Positions 12,420-24,619 are shown, numbered from the stretch's first letter. The stretch is DNA of 64,000 nucleotides from Dryococelus australis (GCA_029891345.1 CM056999.1:32421418-32485417), one strand, 5' to 3'. Numbers and translations: made by a program. The notes: generated by a model from the letters alone, not told the origin.

Positions 12420-12880
12420 TGCGACGAAACAATGAGAAAAGCTACTCTCATTGAATTGCTTGAAAAACATCGAACAAGAGAGAAAAAATTCTCTGTTAAC
12501 ATGGTATTCAAACTACATGGCCATACTGTACCTAGATTGGCCACTTATATGTGCTATTTCAATGCCATATAACTAGCCTGGGCTAATATTAAACGTCATA
12601 TCAGAGCTCACAACACGATTGGAGATTTATCACTGCAAGTTTTACCGAGGCTAACGACAGAAGCCGCAGAAGCCGTAACAAAGGAGGACTGGGTGGGATA
12701 TTGCACACACGTTGAAGGAATTGAAGAAGAGCACTGGAAGAACGACTGCCTCATGGAGTTAGCAGTAGATGAATTCTCAATCAAACTGGACAGTACAGTG
12801 ACGACACAGATGATGAAAGCGACAAAAATTCACACCATGACAGCTGCAGTGAGCAAGATATTTTTAGTGTATTTGTGATA
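12420..12880 (+). pseudogene. DDE transposase fragment, C-terminal part
   Basis: The reading from about 12430 shows TLIELLEKHRT, then KLHGHTVPRLATYMCYFNAI, then LAWANIKRHIRAHN and ITKEDW-like and HWKNDCLMELAVDEFSIKL segments. This matches the end of DDE_3/IS630-like transposases, where a P-P-Y-H-C-x-x-N-P-I-E-L motif precedes W-x-x-I-K. Here the P-P-Y-H and N-P-I-E positions are altered and an in-frame stop follows FNAI. The open part from 12693 ends in a stop at 12876-12878 with an acidic to basic tail. It is the likely partner of the N-terminal fragment at 11.43 kb, and a host gene is unlikely. Confidence 0.7.
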
Positions 12881-13772
12881 ACATCTCTAGCTTAGCTCAG
12901 CCATTGTAGATATTGAAATTAGATTATATCTTACTGATAGTGTCATTAATTTGTTTTGCTTCATCACTTTTTAGTCAGTCAGCTAGGAATAGTTTTACTT
13001 TTCCCTAAGATTCCTCAACAACAGTTAATAAACATTTTAAAATAACATATCCGTAGTATGTGTTATCAGTTTGTAAAATTGCTGTCCACTTCTAATTGTA
13101 CTTATACTATTACATACGTTATTTTTATTTTATTTTTACTTATACTATTACATAAATCCTTTTTCGCCGAAGCTACTAGAATCATGAATGTTACATGGTG
13201 TCATTTGACTAATTAATAGTTTTAATTCTAAATACTTGTAAATAAGTAAATCTAAGCTGAACATTTCAGTATATTTTCCTTTATTTTTACTTTTTGTTCC
13301 CCACACCATGATTTTGGTATCAGTGGTTATTCCCATAGTCACTGTGTAACGCAACATTATAGACCCACATCTTGTTCAATAATAATTGGTTACAACTGAA
13401 TACTTTTACCTCAGTATTTTTCATTAGTTATGATTACTTGTCACATCATTATCTTGGGTCGTTTATTGTAAGTATTATTATCATACCCTAAAAATATACT
13501 ATCAAACTGTGTTCAATTGTAAATTACTATGGTGGTTGTTAACTAATTATGTCACTACCATGCTTAAATTTTGTGTTTTGGAGCCTAATGATTTCTTTAT
13601 TTTTATTCATCGTCCTTTGTCTAGTCAATCTATGGTGAGTAATTTTCAATATTTCTAGTATAACACTTGTAAATTAGTGCTTTTAACTATTCATGTTTTT
13701 AAGTTATTTTCATTGGTTTGTAATCTGGAAGCTGCTTCTTGAAAACGGTATTAGTTCACAAATGTTATGACA
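12881..13772. other. AT-rich stretch, no gene recognised
   Basis: It includes a short direct duplication of ACTTATACTATTACATA (about 13099-13152). I see nothing else that I can name. Confidence 0.5.
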
Positions 13773-14025
13773 GCATGTCGAGGGCCGCGGATGAGGCAGT
13801 GCCAGAGCGTTCGCCTGTCACCACTGCGATCCGGGTTCGGTTCCTGGCCATGCAAACCGGGATTTTCGCATGTGGAAATCGTGGTTGGTGGGTTATCTCG
13901 GGGGTCTCCTGTTTCCCCCAATATTACGTTCAGGCGCTGCTCCATGTCCATCTCAATTCATCCACGCCACATTGGCTCTGAAGACCTATTATGGAAAGAC
14001 TCGTCCAAATGTGTCGATCAATCAA
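13773..14025 (+). mobile_element. SINE family A copy with tRNA-like head
   Basis: The head has a box A-like GATGAGGCAGTGCC and a box B-like GATCCGGGTTCGGTTCC. The family body follows: TGGTTGGTGGGTTATCTCGG, TTTCCCCC, a CAGGCGCTGCTCCA segment and CATTGGCTCTGAAGACC. The copy is diverged from its relatives by perhaps a quarter of positions, judged by eye. Confidence 0.75.
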
Positions 14026-14675
14026 TTAATCATTGTGTCGTAATACTTTATAGTCAGTCAATTCACATTACCAATTAGCTTGTACATATATTTATGATAG
14101 AAATACAACAGTTCATGTATTTGTGTATTGAAATGTATGCATATTTACTGTACTTAAGTGGTAGAAAAGGCAAACGTTTACTTAATTGCGCCAATAAAAA
14201 ATAAAGACAAAATAATCAAATTACACGCAGTAAGATTGCTTCGAATTTTAACTCAGGTTTTGGAAACTTAAAGATTTTAATTATATGTAGACTATTTTTA
14301 ATTCCGCTTTTCGGGAATATTCTACTAGCTATGGCGAACAAATAAGTTAACTAACTTCGTAACGACATATTTATCGATTGTATCATCAACCCCTGGAAAC
14401 CATATTTTCGCACAGTCGTCTCACTTAATCGTTTTAAATCTTAATGCGTAGTTAAAATAAAATAATGCAATTACAGTAAATCTACTTTATTTATGTAAAA
14501 TTGCTTTTGGTTGGTAGCACTTGATACCAAATAAAATATTTTGCCAAACTGAGCAAAAATATGACATACATTTCTAGTACTGACTATGATATTAATGTTA
14601 TCCCCACTCACCTTTGTAATAATTTCATATCCATGTCAATACATTTTTTAAAGACGTGTAATTAATACATCCACG
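14026..14675. other. AT-rich stretch, possible SINE body
   Basis: No coding frame is recognised. If the tRNA-like head at 14676-14745 belongs to a SINE, its body would extend leftward into this stretch, but I cannot define its end. Confidence 0.4.
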
Positions 14676-14745
14676 CTTTGCGCGGGACTTAAACCAAGAA
14701 CATCTAGTACCGTACGCTGGCGCGCAACTAACTATGCTACGAAAC
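14676..14745 (-). repeat. tRNA-like SINE head
   Basis: On the minus strand GTAGCATAGTTAGTTGCG (box A-like) and TTCTTGGTTTAAGTCCCG (box B-like) lie at tRNA spacing with GTACGGTACTAGA between them. The D and T arms are partly preserved, but no acceptor pairing is seen. Confidence 0.55.
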
Positions 14746-15214
14746 AAAAATGTCGGCGATAGACGCGTTGGTGTACTTTACAAACTCTTCTGTTCGAAGT
14801 GGTCAGTGGAATGTTTGCAGGATGCGTAGTACGTCGTTCAATTGTACACTCTGCTGTCGTAGGGAGGGACGCGACAGGCCAAACCTATGGTTGATCGAGG
14901 GGAGCGGGAGGTGAACTAGGACTAGGGAGTCCAGCCCTCGCAACGTTTGACGCCAACAGTACATAGTATCTTCATTTTCCCCCGTGGCGTCATTTCGTGG
15001 AGAGGCGGGTAAACCTATTGATAGTCAACGCTCCTTCTCGTTCTAATATCGCCTTTCAAAACTGCAGATTTCAATGGCTAATTATTGTTAGTTTGCTTTT
15101 AGTTCCAATTTTTTCTGAAGCCCTGCTGGAGATCTAGACTACTTCCAATATATTTCTCCTCCTCACGCAAACATAGGTTAACCAAGTCTAGAAAAGCTAC
15201 ACAAAAATGATAAC
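14746..15214. other. Mixed-composition stretch, nothing recognised
   Basis: A GC-richer patch at about 14850-15010 breaks the AT-rich background. I see no open frame with recognisable content. Confidence 0.45.
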
Positions 15215-15490
15215 GCACCGCATTCGTGCGCACTCAAGAGTAATAATATTTTTCATAAGAACTATTTCTTACCAGGCGTTACCAACAAACATCTTATTTG
15301 AATGATTTTATCTGTATTAATTATGGCTAAAGTTTTTTTAGTTTTTACGGAAAATATAAATAAAACAAAAATAAGGTACTTTAACGACCACAAATATAAA
15401 ACAATTGTGAAACATGGCATATTTAGGAAATAATCAAACACGTCATACAAGGGGTGATTTTCAAAGGTTTGATTAGAGACGAGTGAATAA
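15215..15490 (+). repeat. Dispersed repeat, copy 1 (partner at 30.66 kb)
   Basis: Shared order of motifs with 30664-30960: GCATTCGtGCGCACTC, a TAATATTTtTCATAA-like segment, ACTATTTcTTACcAGGCgTTAC, GGCATATTTAG, and near the end ACAAGGGGTGATTTTcAAAG. The two copies are in the same orientation and align over about 270 bp with many indels. Confidence 0.65.
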
Positions 15491-18400
15491 ACCGCGACTA
15501 GACTACACTTGAGTGATGCCAGCTATTACTCTAGTACTGCTCACGAGCCATTATAACAGCTGGCATTCGTCTCCGCGCTCCTATGGGTGTCAACCTGCGC
15601 GACGCCAGGTTCGTTACTGAAAGCACTGAGTTTACTGGAGCCGCAGAGGCAGTGCGGTGCCAGTGAAACACGATATTGGCGGCCGATTGAGAATCGTAGG
15701 TTATCCGAGATATTTTCAGATGTGCAGATGGTAGCACCCATAAATACAGTAGAGTCGTGATTCAAATTCCGCACAGAGCAATACAAAAATTACCTGAAAG
15801 CAAATGTTATGTTCTTATAATTTTTTTTCCTTTTAAAAAAAAAACATGCATCAACGTGTGATTGTCGTCTAGCTTCTGTCGTTTGTTTGCATCGAAGATG
15901 CAGCAAGTATTTCTTCGCTATACGATCGCTTTTATGTCAGGAGAAAAGTAAACTAAATTCCCGACTCTTCCATTACTGCCTCACTTTACAGCGGAAACAG
16001 TAAATAATTTTCTTGTGACCATCAAATGGTCGAATAGACCATAATGGCATTAAAATCTAATTACAAAATAATTGTAACTAACAAGAATTATTCATAAACG
16101 GATTACTTTATTAAAGTTTATTAAATAATATGTTTTTATTGCAGTCCTTAAAGCAGTTAACTTGTCGCCTTTTATAAATTGAGTAGATAAAATGCACGTC
16201 TGTGCAAATGGTAAAACATTATGTGAACTTGTCTAACAATTTTCTTTAATTGACATACGGCGGAATGAAAAGCAACGAGCTGACAGAAGAAAAAAAAAAA
16301 AAAAAGACAAAATATTTTTCAAACTGCTCAGTGAGCCACGAACAACCTACATAACTAGTCATATAAAAAAGTGTGGTTTGTACATTGTTATGAAGCAGGA
16401 CTGTACAGCAAATTAGCGTTTAAGCTTAAGATAATAATAAGTGGTTACAAATTGCCTGCGGCTTATTCACATCACAATACCCAACAGTACTACGATAAGG
16501 TGCCTGGCTAATTCAGGTTCGCGAAGGATGTTGAGGTTGTGATGTATAGATGTCGAAATAAAACAAAATAACTAATTTTAATGTGTTAATAAATTTACAA
16601 TGATATAAAACACACACACACACACACACACACGGATATTATTTTTCAATTTCAACTGGCTGTACCTACCAAATAACACTTGTTTTTTTCTATCAGTGAA
16701 CTTTTTTTTAGGTCAATTGCCGTTATAATTAATCATGTCCTTATCACTGCCTTTGTTCTAGACACAATCGTATGCCAGTCTAAATTGTTACCGTCTCTTC
16801 ACTTATGAGTTACATATACGATATAAATGCCCTCTGGCACGCATGCAGTCGCACCTGCCTACAGTCCTGACGATGTATGCGTCTCCGATGGCCTCACACT
16901 GCACTCACTGTCGCTGAACCATCGGCCGTCGTCCCGGTGACAGCAGACACCCGCCGCTAATGGCCATGCAAGACCGCCGACATACCGCGGCGTGGTGGCT
17001 ATGTAGCTCAGACGTCCAATATCACAAGTTTCTTTTCCCACATCGAATCACGCCGAGGGAGAAGATACGAATAATAACGCAATAATTTAAGTTTTTCAAA
17101 AGAATTTGCTTAATTTTTATATATTCCATAGTGCATGATCCCCATAACCAACACGGCAATTCTATAATAATTTTCTGGAAGGAAAAATTAACAATTACGT
17201 TGCTTCTGGGTTTAAGTTAAGGAATAACTTTTGTGTAAAATGGAAATTTTTTATGAAAGAAAAAATAGTTCACATTAAATTATCAAGTCTTATATGTCAG
17301 CAAAGAGAGGTATTCAGTACCTATATATAATGACCATCAAAATTGGCGTTATGTTTGAAGATAGGGTAGACTTGAACTACCTGCAATTTTTTATTGCATT
17401 TGTTACTGGACTACAGTTTCTTTAAAACTCCCTGATTGGCTTTGAACCAACAGGAAACAAGTAACGACCGGATGATCCAATCACGTACAACCAAATATAA
17501 AGGAAAGGGAGCCCTCATTTTTGCATAAAGCAATAAACAAACAGCAGCTTCCCGGATACATACAGCACGGGGAAAACACGAATTTTGCACGTCCTCTCTT
17601 TGCTGATAAGCTGTTTAGATCACATCTCTTGTCACGCACACCCTGCCCCCAAATGTCCACACGAGTCGGTAATAGTTCCCATGTATCAAACCGCAGTCGG
17701 ACGATTGTGGATGAATCCTGGCACTGAATACTTATGGGTCTACACAACTGACCCTGCTATGGTTAACAGCTAGTACCATGCTACATGGGTTTATTTGCGA
17801 AATCTCCCCACTTTTTGATTCACGCATTTGAAAAATCACTCCATATATGACGTGTTAGTTCGGTATATCTTAAACATGTCATGTTACACCAGCTGGTAAC
17901 ATAAAGTAACTTATTTTTGGTTCAAATGAACTTTTGCTTACAGTTTATCTATAAATTGTAAAGTTTTATTTGTAATTAATATGCGTATAAACAGGAAGAA
18001 ACTAGGCTTGTTTGTAATGCGTAGCAATAAATAATTCTCGTAAAAAAATTATCGTAACTAAGTTCGCACGATTGTGATTTATTGTCCCTTTGATGAAATT
18101 TCTACACTTGTGTAAGGTTTTTTTTTTTGGCATGAGGCGGTGGAATAACCTGAAATTAAAACTTTAGTAGCGCTTCAGCAGAGTGTGAAGTGATCGTGAA
18201 TGACTATATATGCCCTTACTGAACCAATTATTATCATCCTAGACCAATACCCCAAGGTTCGTTACAGTTTAATTAGTTTGTGTAAACCGCATTGCCTGCG
18301 TACACGTGTGCCCGCTTTCCTCTCTAATATCCACTTCGTTATTGATTGGAAATTTAGTACTTATTGCCGGTCACTGCTCATAAGGCAGCCAGGCATCTAC

Positions 18401-18797
18401 GTTTGGACTAGCTTAATTCGCTGCAAATGCGTTAGTGTGCCTAAAGATACGGAGCCTGCAGTCGACTAGCTAGATATCCATTCGTCGACGCACTGGGAAT
18501 ATGTTTGTTTGGCTTTGGAATAGTTTATTTATTTCATAATGCAAATCCATTTTGGCAGTGATTTCAATGAAAAGAGTTTCGAGAACATAAATTCTATGGC
18601 TTCTTCACAGTGAATTAATCAAACACTTATTCCGATATCACAACAAATATAAACATATTATTTATCTTTTATTCAGTCAACCTTATACTGTATTTAATAA
18701 CGTTTTGTTTGTACTATTCAAATAGGTATTTTCCTGACACAATAGGTTCTTTCCTCAGGTTTACAAAACTCTTAGTAGGTTTGTTTCTGGCTTATTA
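15491..18797. other. Long stretch without recognised genes
   Basis: It holds a CA microsatellite (about 16611-16634), an A-run near 16290 and a GC-richer patch at about 16850-17045. Small frames at 17.48-17.77 kb and 18.20-18.47 kb show no domain. A 13-bp inverted pair (CAGCAAAGAGAGG at 17298 and its complement at 17593) is probably chance. Confidence 0.5.
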
Positions 18798-18799
18798 TA

Positions 18800-19503
18800 C
18801 AGGATGTTGCAAAATTGAAAGTCATTACTTCGGAGAAACAATCCTCGCATCTGGAGGATGAATAAATGTAATATGAACATACGCAAACGCTCCGTTCTTT
18901 CACTACAGCCCGTAATACATGACGTATAGTGTATGGCTCGCGGGGCTGGATCATGTTACTATGGAATGCTATCGCTGCGTTCGTTTGCATGTTACACCGA
19001 CAACTCACACTACGACACTACACCTAGAACAGGAAGTAGTTACACGTGTGTAAAGACTTATCGTCGGCACTAAAGGCAATGTTCATCAAATGCCCTCCAT
19101 CAGCACGATCACATGGATCAACCCACCATTGCATGGACACCCGGATGCAGTGATCGATCCTTGGAATATCCCTGATAATTTCGCAACCCACCACAATACG
19201 ATTATGGAATGTGACCACGTCGTCCACTGGGGTTGCACACACAAGTAAACTTTAAATGTCCCGACAAATAAATCTCCATTGGATTCAAATCAGGGCTCCT
19301 CGGGGGCTGGTATGGAGCTGCAATTGCAGCCACTATGGTATTCCACAGTACCGTGATACAGCCCGCGGGCCATACGCTGTACGTTATGTATTACGGGCTG
19401 TAGGGAGGAAACGAAGCATTTGCGGACCTATGCTCACATGACATTTTTTCATCCTCCAGACGCGAGGAATGTTTTCCCGAAGTGCATGCGATTTTACAGC
19501 ATG
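18800..19503 (-). mobile_element. Tc1/mariner-IS630-like element with long TIRs
   Basis: A 704-bp element begins CAGGATGTTGC and ends in the diverged complement GCATG. TA lies immediately outside on both sides (18798-18799 and 19504-19505). The terminal inverted repeats are long, about 185 bp each (18800-18991 and 19318-19503), and include the paired blocks CCTCGC(A/G)TCTGGAGGATGAA and ACAGCCCGTAATACAT. The middle carries a minus-strand transposase C-terminus. It is too short to be autonomous: it lacks the DNA-binding and first catalytic parts. Confidence 0.8.
19030..19310 (-). pseudogene. Transposase C-terminal fragment (DD34E-type)
   Basis: On the minus strand a frame with RSPDLNPMEIYLSGHLKF matches the conserved S-P-D-L-N-P-x-D/E-x-x-L-W-G-x-x-K block of IS630/Tc1-mariner transposases, where the last catalytic acid follows the N-P. 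Downstream, in a second frame, come CATPVDDVVTFHNRIVVGCE and IPRIDHCIRVSMQWWVDPC, the usual C-terminal end of this family in insects. The shift between the two frames lies in the TGTGTG tract near 19240. The expected L-W-G is changed to L-S-G. It is dead and lies inside the element at 18800-19503. Confidence 0.75.
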
Positions 19504-19505
19504 TA

Positions 19506-20804
19506 TTTTGTGATTTATGATGTATTGTTATTTGAATAAAAGGCAAGAGAAGCACTGATATCGCTATTTACGAAATACCGCCCGAGGCAAGTCGGTGTTG
19601 AGATCGATTCATTGACTTAGCTATCGCTCGGAGCTAGCACCAGGATACTTTATTGGCCTTAACATGATTTTTAGCGTAAGTATGTCGTCTGGGACCATTG
19701 CTTGCTAAAAAAATCTTATTACGAGCATCTCAATTTTAAAGGCAGCTGAAAGGACAGTTAATCGTAACGAGGGTCCCATAACTCGATTATGTGGATTTAC
19801 AAATATAGTTTGCAGCGCGACAGACTTGGGTCAAATCAGTGAGCCGGCGCGGCGCTGGACAGCTGTGTTTCTGTTTGAGGAGGCACCAGGCCCGTATTTA
19901 AAGGTGTTAATCAGTGTTGCCATCTTACTTACTTTACGTGTAAAATTATCGTTGGAAGTGGTGTGTGGTGCAGTGTTGCAAAGTAAGCGGGTGCTTGCTC
20001 AGTGTTGTACACACTCGGCGCACGCAGCAGAGAGTGGGGCCGGGAGAAACTGAATGTACTGCGGCCACAAACGAGAGAGAGGCGAGGTACCCATTACACA
20101 CGTTCCGTGACATCAACTGCACTACTACGTTTAAGTAGCCGATGTGTAGACTAGCAAACGATTATGTTTAGCACAGCGCAAAACCCCGCTTACCCTGCAA
20201 CAGTTCTCCATACGCCACTGACCGGCGGAGAAGTGAAGTTCCCAACCAGTCTCCCAACTGGCATATTGTAGTGTCGTGATGTCTCTACAGCATATTGCAG
20301 TGTTGTAGGTAAGCGGCTAGTTTAACCCGTGTGTAGTAAGTGTAAATCCCTACGACCCGAGTGCTCATCGTCAAATCTGCTTTATGAGGTATTCTGCAAG
20401 TAGAGCCCCGAGTATTTCGTGGATTGAGTTGGCAGCAAGCTAGGCTGGACAGCCCTCTATACACTCGAGACATTATCGTTTGCTTAGTGGTTACTGTGAT
20501 CAAGTGAGGCCTCTGTTCAGGACTGTTAAACACTCGCTCACATTACTGCTTCCTGCTTATTACTGGCTCGCAGTTAAACGGGGCGTGTCTAAAGAACTGT
20601 CGTCCAATCACGACAGTAGGAAACAAGAACACGCGTTTGCAGTCTACCTCGCGTCCGAATGAATTCGCGAAATACTTGTGGCTCTATCTGTTAGGCATAT
20701 CTTGATGACTCTCGGTGCGATGTCACACACATTTGACAACACTACGGGACATGTTCTGAAATAAACAATCTACTGGCTGCAGGTCCGCAGGCAGTCTTAC
20801 ATCT
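19506..20804. other. Mixed-composition stretch, no gene recognised
   Basis: GC content is higher at 19830-20660 than in the surroundings. Frames such as 19826-20053 (+) and 20285-20533 (-) are open but unrecognised. A short near-duplicate (CATATTGTAGTGTCGT and CATATTGCAGTGTTGT) lies at about 20262-20306. Confidence 0.45.
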
Positions 20805-21065
20805 TACGTGCGGCGGGGGCCATGGTGGTTGAGCGGTTTGGACTACTCGTCTCCTACCATCGGGTTCAATCCCCAGCCGGGTCACTCCGTATTTTCGCAA
20901 GTAGGAATCACGCCGAACGATACCGCCGGTCGGTGGATTTCCTCGGGGATCTCCCGTACACCCCGCTTTTTCATTCCGGCGTTGCTATATACATTGATTC
21001 ACTCTCATCGGCTCTCAAGACCTCGCTGTTAAGAACCGCTCGTAGCTCTCCACTCGCTACAGGTC
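20805..21065 (+). mobile_element. SINE family A copy, nearly full length
   Basis: The head has CATGGTGGTTGAGCGGTTTG (box A region) and ATCGGGTTCAATCCCC (box B). The body follows with TTTTCGCAAGTAGGAATC, GGTCGGTGGATTTCCTCGGG, ATTCCGGCGTTGCTAT and CATCGGCTCTCAAGACCTCG. This is the best copy for defining the family structure from the sequence alone. Confidence 0.85.
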
Positions 21066-21630
21066 TCAGGCGCTAGGCGTGTGCGTGTAACCGCAATGAC
21101 CGCAAGCATGTACTAATAATACAAATAATAGTAATAATAAAAATAATATCAAACTTGCAACTTACTTGTAACAGCTAATATGCACAAAGTGTAGCATTCT
21201 CACTCACAGTAACATACAACACACCGCACATCTTCGGGGTTTCTAAACAACCATTAATCCCAACAGATTATTACTTCAATTTTCTAAAAATGTACCTTAT
21301 GGCTGACTGTAAACCACTTATCGGCTACAGCATTGGCATTCTTCATGTGCCAGTCACTTGCGACAACTCCGTCTGACGTTCACGTTCAAGACAGCAATTA
21401 TAGCAGCGTCTGGCTGTCACCAGCTATCAAAGGTTATGACACATCTTCATATGGTTTCCTGTGGGCTTGATGGCCCAGGTGGGAAACAACGCCAAAGTAA
21501 AAAAAAAATATGAAGATACTGATATTGAGTATTGTTTAGTGTAAACCCTTACTGGTGTGATTTCTCGCATACCGTAGTGTTGTCGAATTTTCACAGGAAA
21601 TTATTAAATTAAAATTTAGGAGGGACGCAA
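21066..21630. other. Intergenic stretch, nothing recognised
   Basis: A run of AATAATAATA-type sequence at about 21114-21150 may be the decayed A-rich tail of the SINE before it. No other structure is seen. Confidence 0.5.
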
Positions 21631-21979
21631 AAATATTTAGAGGAGGGGGGGCCCAGCCTCCCTAGCCCCTTTGGCTACAGGCCTGGGTCGAATAAACATT
21701 GATTGCTTATTACAGAGCGCTCTGTCACATCTATTGCATTATATCATAAATATTTAGAGGAGGGGGGTCCAGCCTCCCTAGCCCCTTTGGCTACAGGCCT
21801 GGGCCGAATAAACATTTATTGCTTATTACAGAGCGCTCTGTCACATCTATTGCATTATATCATAAATATTTAGAGGAAGGGGGCCCAGCCTCCCTAGCCC
21901 CTTTGGCTACAGGCCTGGGTCGAATAAACATTTATTGCTTATTACAGAGCGCTCTGTCACATCTATTGCATTATATCAT
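21631..21979. repeat. Three-copy tandem repeat, 116-117 bp
   Basis: Units start at AAATATTTAGAGG (21631, 21748, 21864). Each holds a G-run, CCCAGCCTCCCTAGCCCC, TTTGGCTACAGGCCTGGG, and the perfect palindrome ACAGAGCGCTCTGT. Divergence is very low (a few bases), so the triplication is recent. The G-run plus CCTGG block looks like the end of a larger repeat family that begins upstream near 21610. Confidence 0.95.
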
Positions 21980-23489
21980 TAATGATTAATTTTAATATGT
22001 GTTTGTTGAATATTTTTTCGAATAAGTTGCAAAACAATTCTCTCAATTATACGCCTTTTAAGAGGGCCATAGTTCATGAGGCTTATTAAGAGATAGCAGC
22101 ACTACTCGCTGCTCAGTTCGTCGTTTGTATCGTGGTTGACGCGGTTAGGTTAGAGCGCATCACTAAGAAATGAAATAATATACATTAAAAAAAATGTTTT
22201 TGGATATTGTATATTCGTGCAGTTATATAATATAAACTGTTATTCTCTTTGGAGCAATTTAATGCTAATTTTTTTCTCTCGGGCGTGTTGTATTTAATTA
22301 AACTGAAAACTTTGATCGTTTTACTTCCACTGTCTTTTATAAAGACATCAATCACGGAGCATTCGGAAGACAGCCGGGATAACATTTAGAATTACACAAT
22401 ACTACTCGTCACTCATCCTCATAAAGCCTTTGTATGAAAATAGTACAAACTTAGAAAATAAGGTCTCTGGTCGCGCGAACCAGAAAAAAAAAAATCCTAA
22501 ACTATTTTTTATAATGTACCATGAATAGCGCGTAGACATGAAATACATGTTTGCGGATCTGAGCTGGGAATGAAATCACTCTCGCTCGGTCCACTGCGGG
22601 AAAAGAGAATTCATTAACCTCATCCGCGCGCCTGCGCCGCGGTCAAAGCGATGCAGTTAAATCAAATTCAAAAGCGATGTTATCGCTTCCACCTCTTCTC
22701 CTTTTACGCATTTTTTTTCCCCACCGTCGGGTTCGAAAACGGTATCCGTGCGGGAGGGGGAGGGGGGGGGGTCCGTTCCAAAGTGGTTTGAATATAAATT
22801 GGCATCGCTTGAAATACGTGCGGGCCGGAGTAATTCCTCTCGCCGTAGGTACTCGCTTTGGCGGCCAGCTTGAAAAATACCGCCGCCTCGCGTAAATCAA
22901 CGTATTTTTCGGCGGCCTCGTGGAAATAGAATCTTTACCCCTCACCCTCACGAGATATCCACCCCACAAAAAAAAAAAAAAAAGGTGGTCCTTGTCGGAA
23001 CTGGCTGTAGCTGCAATAGTCATATGCGGAGGAGATAACGTTGCATGGTTCCACGGGTTCGGACGCTAAATTAAGTCTAATTTTAATTTCATGACTTTGT
23101 GTTCTGTTCTCCCGTTGTTTGAGGTCCGAGGCCCGGCTTCCACTCTTACCCCATCCGCCATCGCAATTTACCTACCGCATGACAGTAGCCAAGTGGTTGC
23201 TGGCTAAAGGAATTTGTAGCCCGGACTGTACATTCGTTGTCTGCGAGTAGACGCGTATATCAGCAGATAAATGCCCTAGGAAAACTACTTTTTTTTTTCT
23301 AGAAAAGAAGAAATAATTATCTAAAGCCTTAAATATTTGTTTTTATAATGTTAAGGTTATTCCGAGAACTATAAATCGCTGAAATTGTTAGAAATTCCAT
23401 TTTTATAGCTAACTTGCGCAGTTTTCGTAATGAGTAGAAGAGAAATATAACGGCAAAGTCTATAAGCTTTCATTGCGTGTAATCAAACC
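21980..23489. other. Intergenic stretch with a GC-rich patch
   Basis: The patch at 22550-22960 is GC-rich, with a G-run near 22756. Frames at 22643-23023 (-) and 22677-22895 (+) overlap it but look like composition effects. An A-run lies at 22969-22983. Confidence 0.45.
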
Positions 23490-23650
23490 CCACAGTTACA
23501 GATCTCATTTGCGCAGGAAAGCGTCACAGCGGAAGCACTGCACGCAGGTTCAGCGGCTTGCGCGTAGGAGCGACGGGGCGCTGGTCGTGCGTGTTATTGT
23601 CGCCCCTATCGCTGTGCATCGAAATCGGAAGAAGAAAAGTATCTCGGGAC
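23490..23650 (+). repeat. Dispersed repeat, copy 1 (partner at 51.87 kb)
   Basis: Shared with 51865-52000: a CCCACaGTTaCAGAT block, an AgGAAg-ACgcGGAA block, CTGCACG, GCTTGCGCGTAgGAGC, a TTgTCgCCCcTATCGCT block. The order and orientation are the same. It is an old dispersed repeat of unknown class. Confidence 0.6.
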
Positions 23651-24530
23651 TATGTAGTCTTAACCAAGCAACGTTTTGCCTTAGCTGCAGGATTTATTCA
23701 TGTATTTTCTGAAGTATTTTTTTTCTAGCCATTTGGGCAAAGACCATGGCTGAGGTCGCCGTTGTACCCAGATGTTGGCGTCATGTTCAAGTACCTACGT
23801 CACTGTGTATTTATAAAGTATTTTTTGGGTGTAACTTTATGCTATTTTTTTTCCACAGCAGAAATTTATGCGGTTGTAAAGTCCTTTCAACATAGATTTA
23901 GCTAAAAAGAAAATGCCATGCTTGTAACTATGGAAAGCAAGGATAAATTTCTTTGTAGTAGTGATTTACAATTTTTTTTTCCCGCGTTATTTTGGGAAAA
24001 AGCTATTTGACTATCTTTTTTAAGATCTTCGGTGAGGTACCATGCAAAGTGTTCGCGACGACATATTTATGTAAGAGCGGAGTAGAAGCAAGGCTGAGCT
24101 GGCGATCAGGCTAGGCGTGACAGACATGGCACGTGCGATGGAGCTGAATAGATAATGAACTGAATAGTGCTTGTAATTAGCAACATCGAAGGCTAGAAAA
24201 GTTACTTCTTGTAATTAACATGAAATTTCTACTAAATGAATTAAAACCGTTATGAATACTTCGGCAGTCGATCTCTCAGGTGTGTAGTATTTATGTGATG
24301 ACGTAAATCAAATGGCGGTAGTAAAATGTTACCTCGATTTATGTATTATAATACCATGAGAATACTAATAAGATTATTAATTCTTATACGCTAACTTAAA
24401 CCTATTTAATTTCCTTTTCAGTAAAGTTCACACAATTTCGATGTATGCATGATAGATTTCATGATTCTTCCAAACAAATGCAAAATATATTCTCTACAAA
24501 AATGTTGTCTGGCACGGAAACAAAATGTCC

Positions 24531-24535
<5 letters not shown>
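23651..24535. other. AT-rich stretch, no gene recognised
   Basis: Only T-runs and short frames are present. I see nothing to name. Confidence 0.5.

Positions 24536-24617
<82 letters not shown>
24536..24617. repeat. TA microsatellite, about 41 units
   Basis: An uninterrupted TA run of about 82 bp. It creates artificial open frames of alternating I and Y. It is probably length-variable between individuals and prone to assembly error. Confidence 0.98.

Positions 24618-24619
<2 letters not shown>

Noticed and set aside
16859-17041. Possible small gene in a GC-richer patch
   Set aside because: The 60-codon minus frame has no recognisable motif and no supporting signals.
17298-17605. 13-bp perfect inverted pair (CAGCAAAGAGAGG)
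   Set aside because: It is isolated, with no extension on either side and no target duplication; chance is likely at this length in 64 kb.
19506-20804. Possible LTR retrotransposon or LTR in the GC-richer stretch
   Set aside because: No paired long direct repeats, primer-binding site, polypurine tract or protease/reverse transcriptase motifs were found.
21631-21979. CRISPR-like array (regular direct repeats)
   Set aside because: The units are contiguous, with no unique spacers, and the DNA is eukaryotic.
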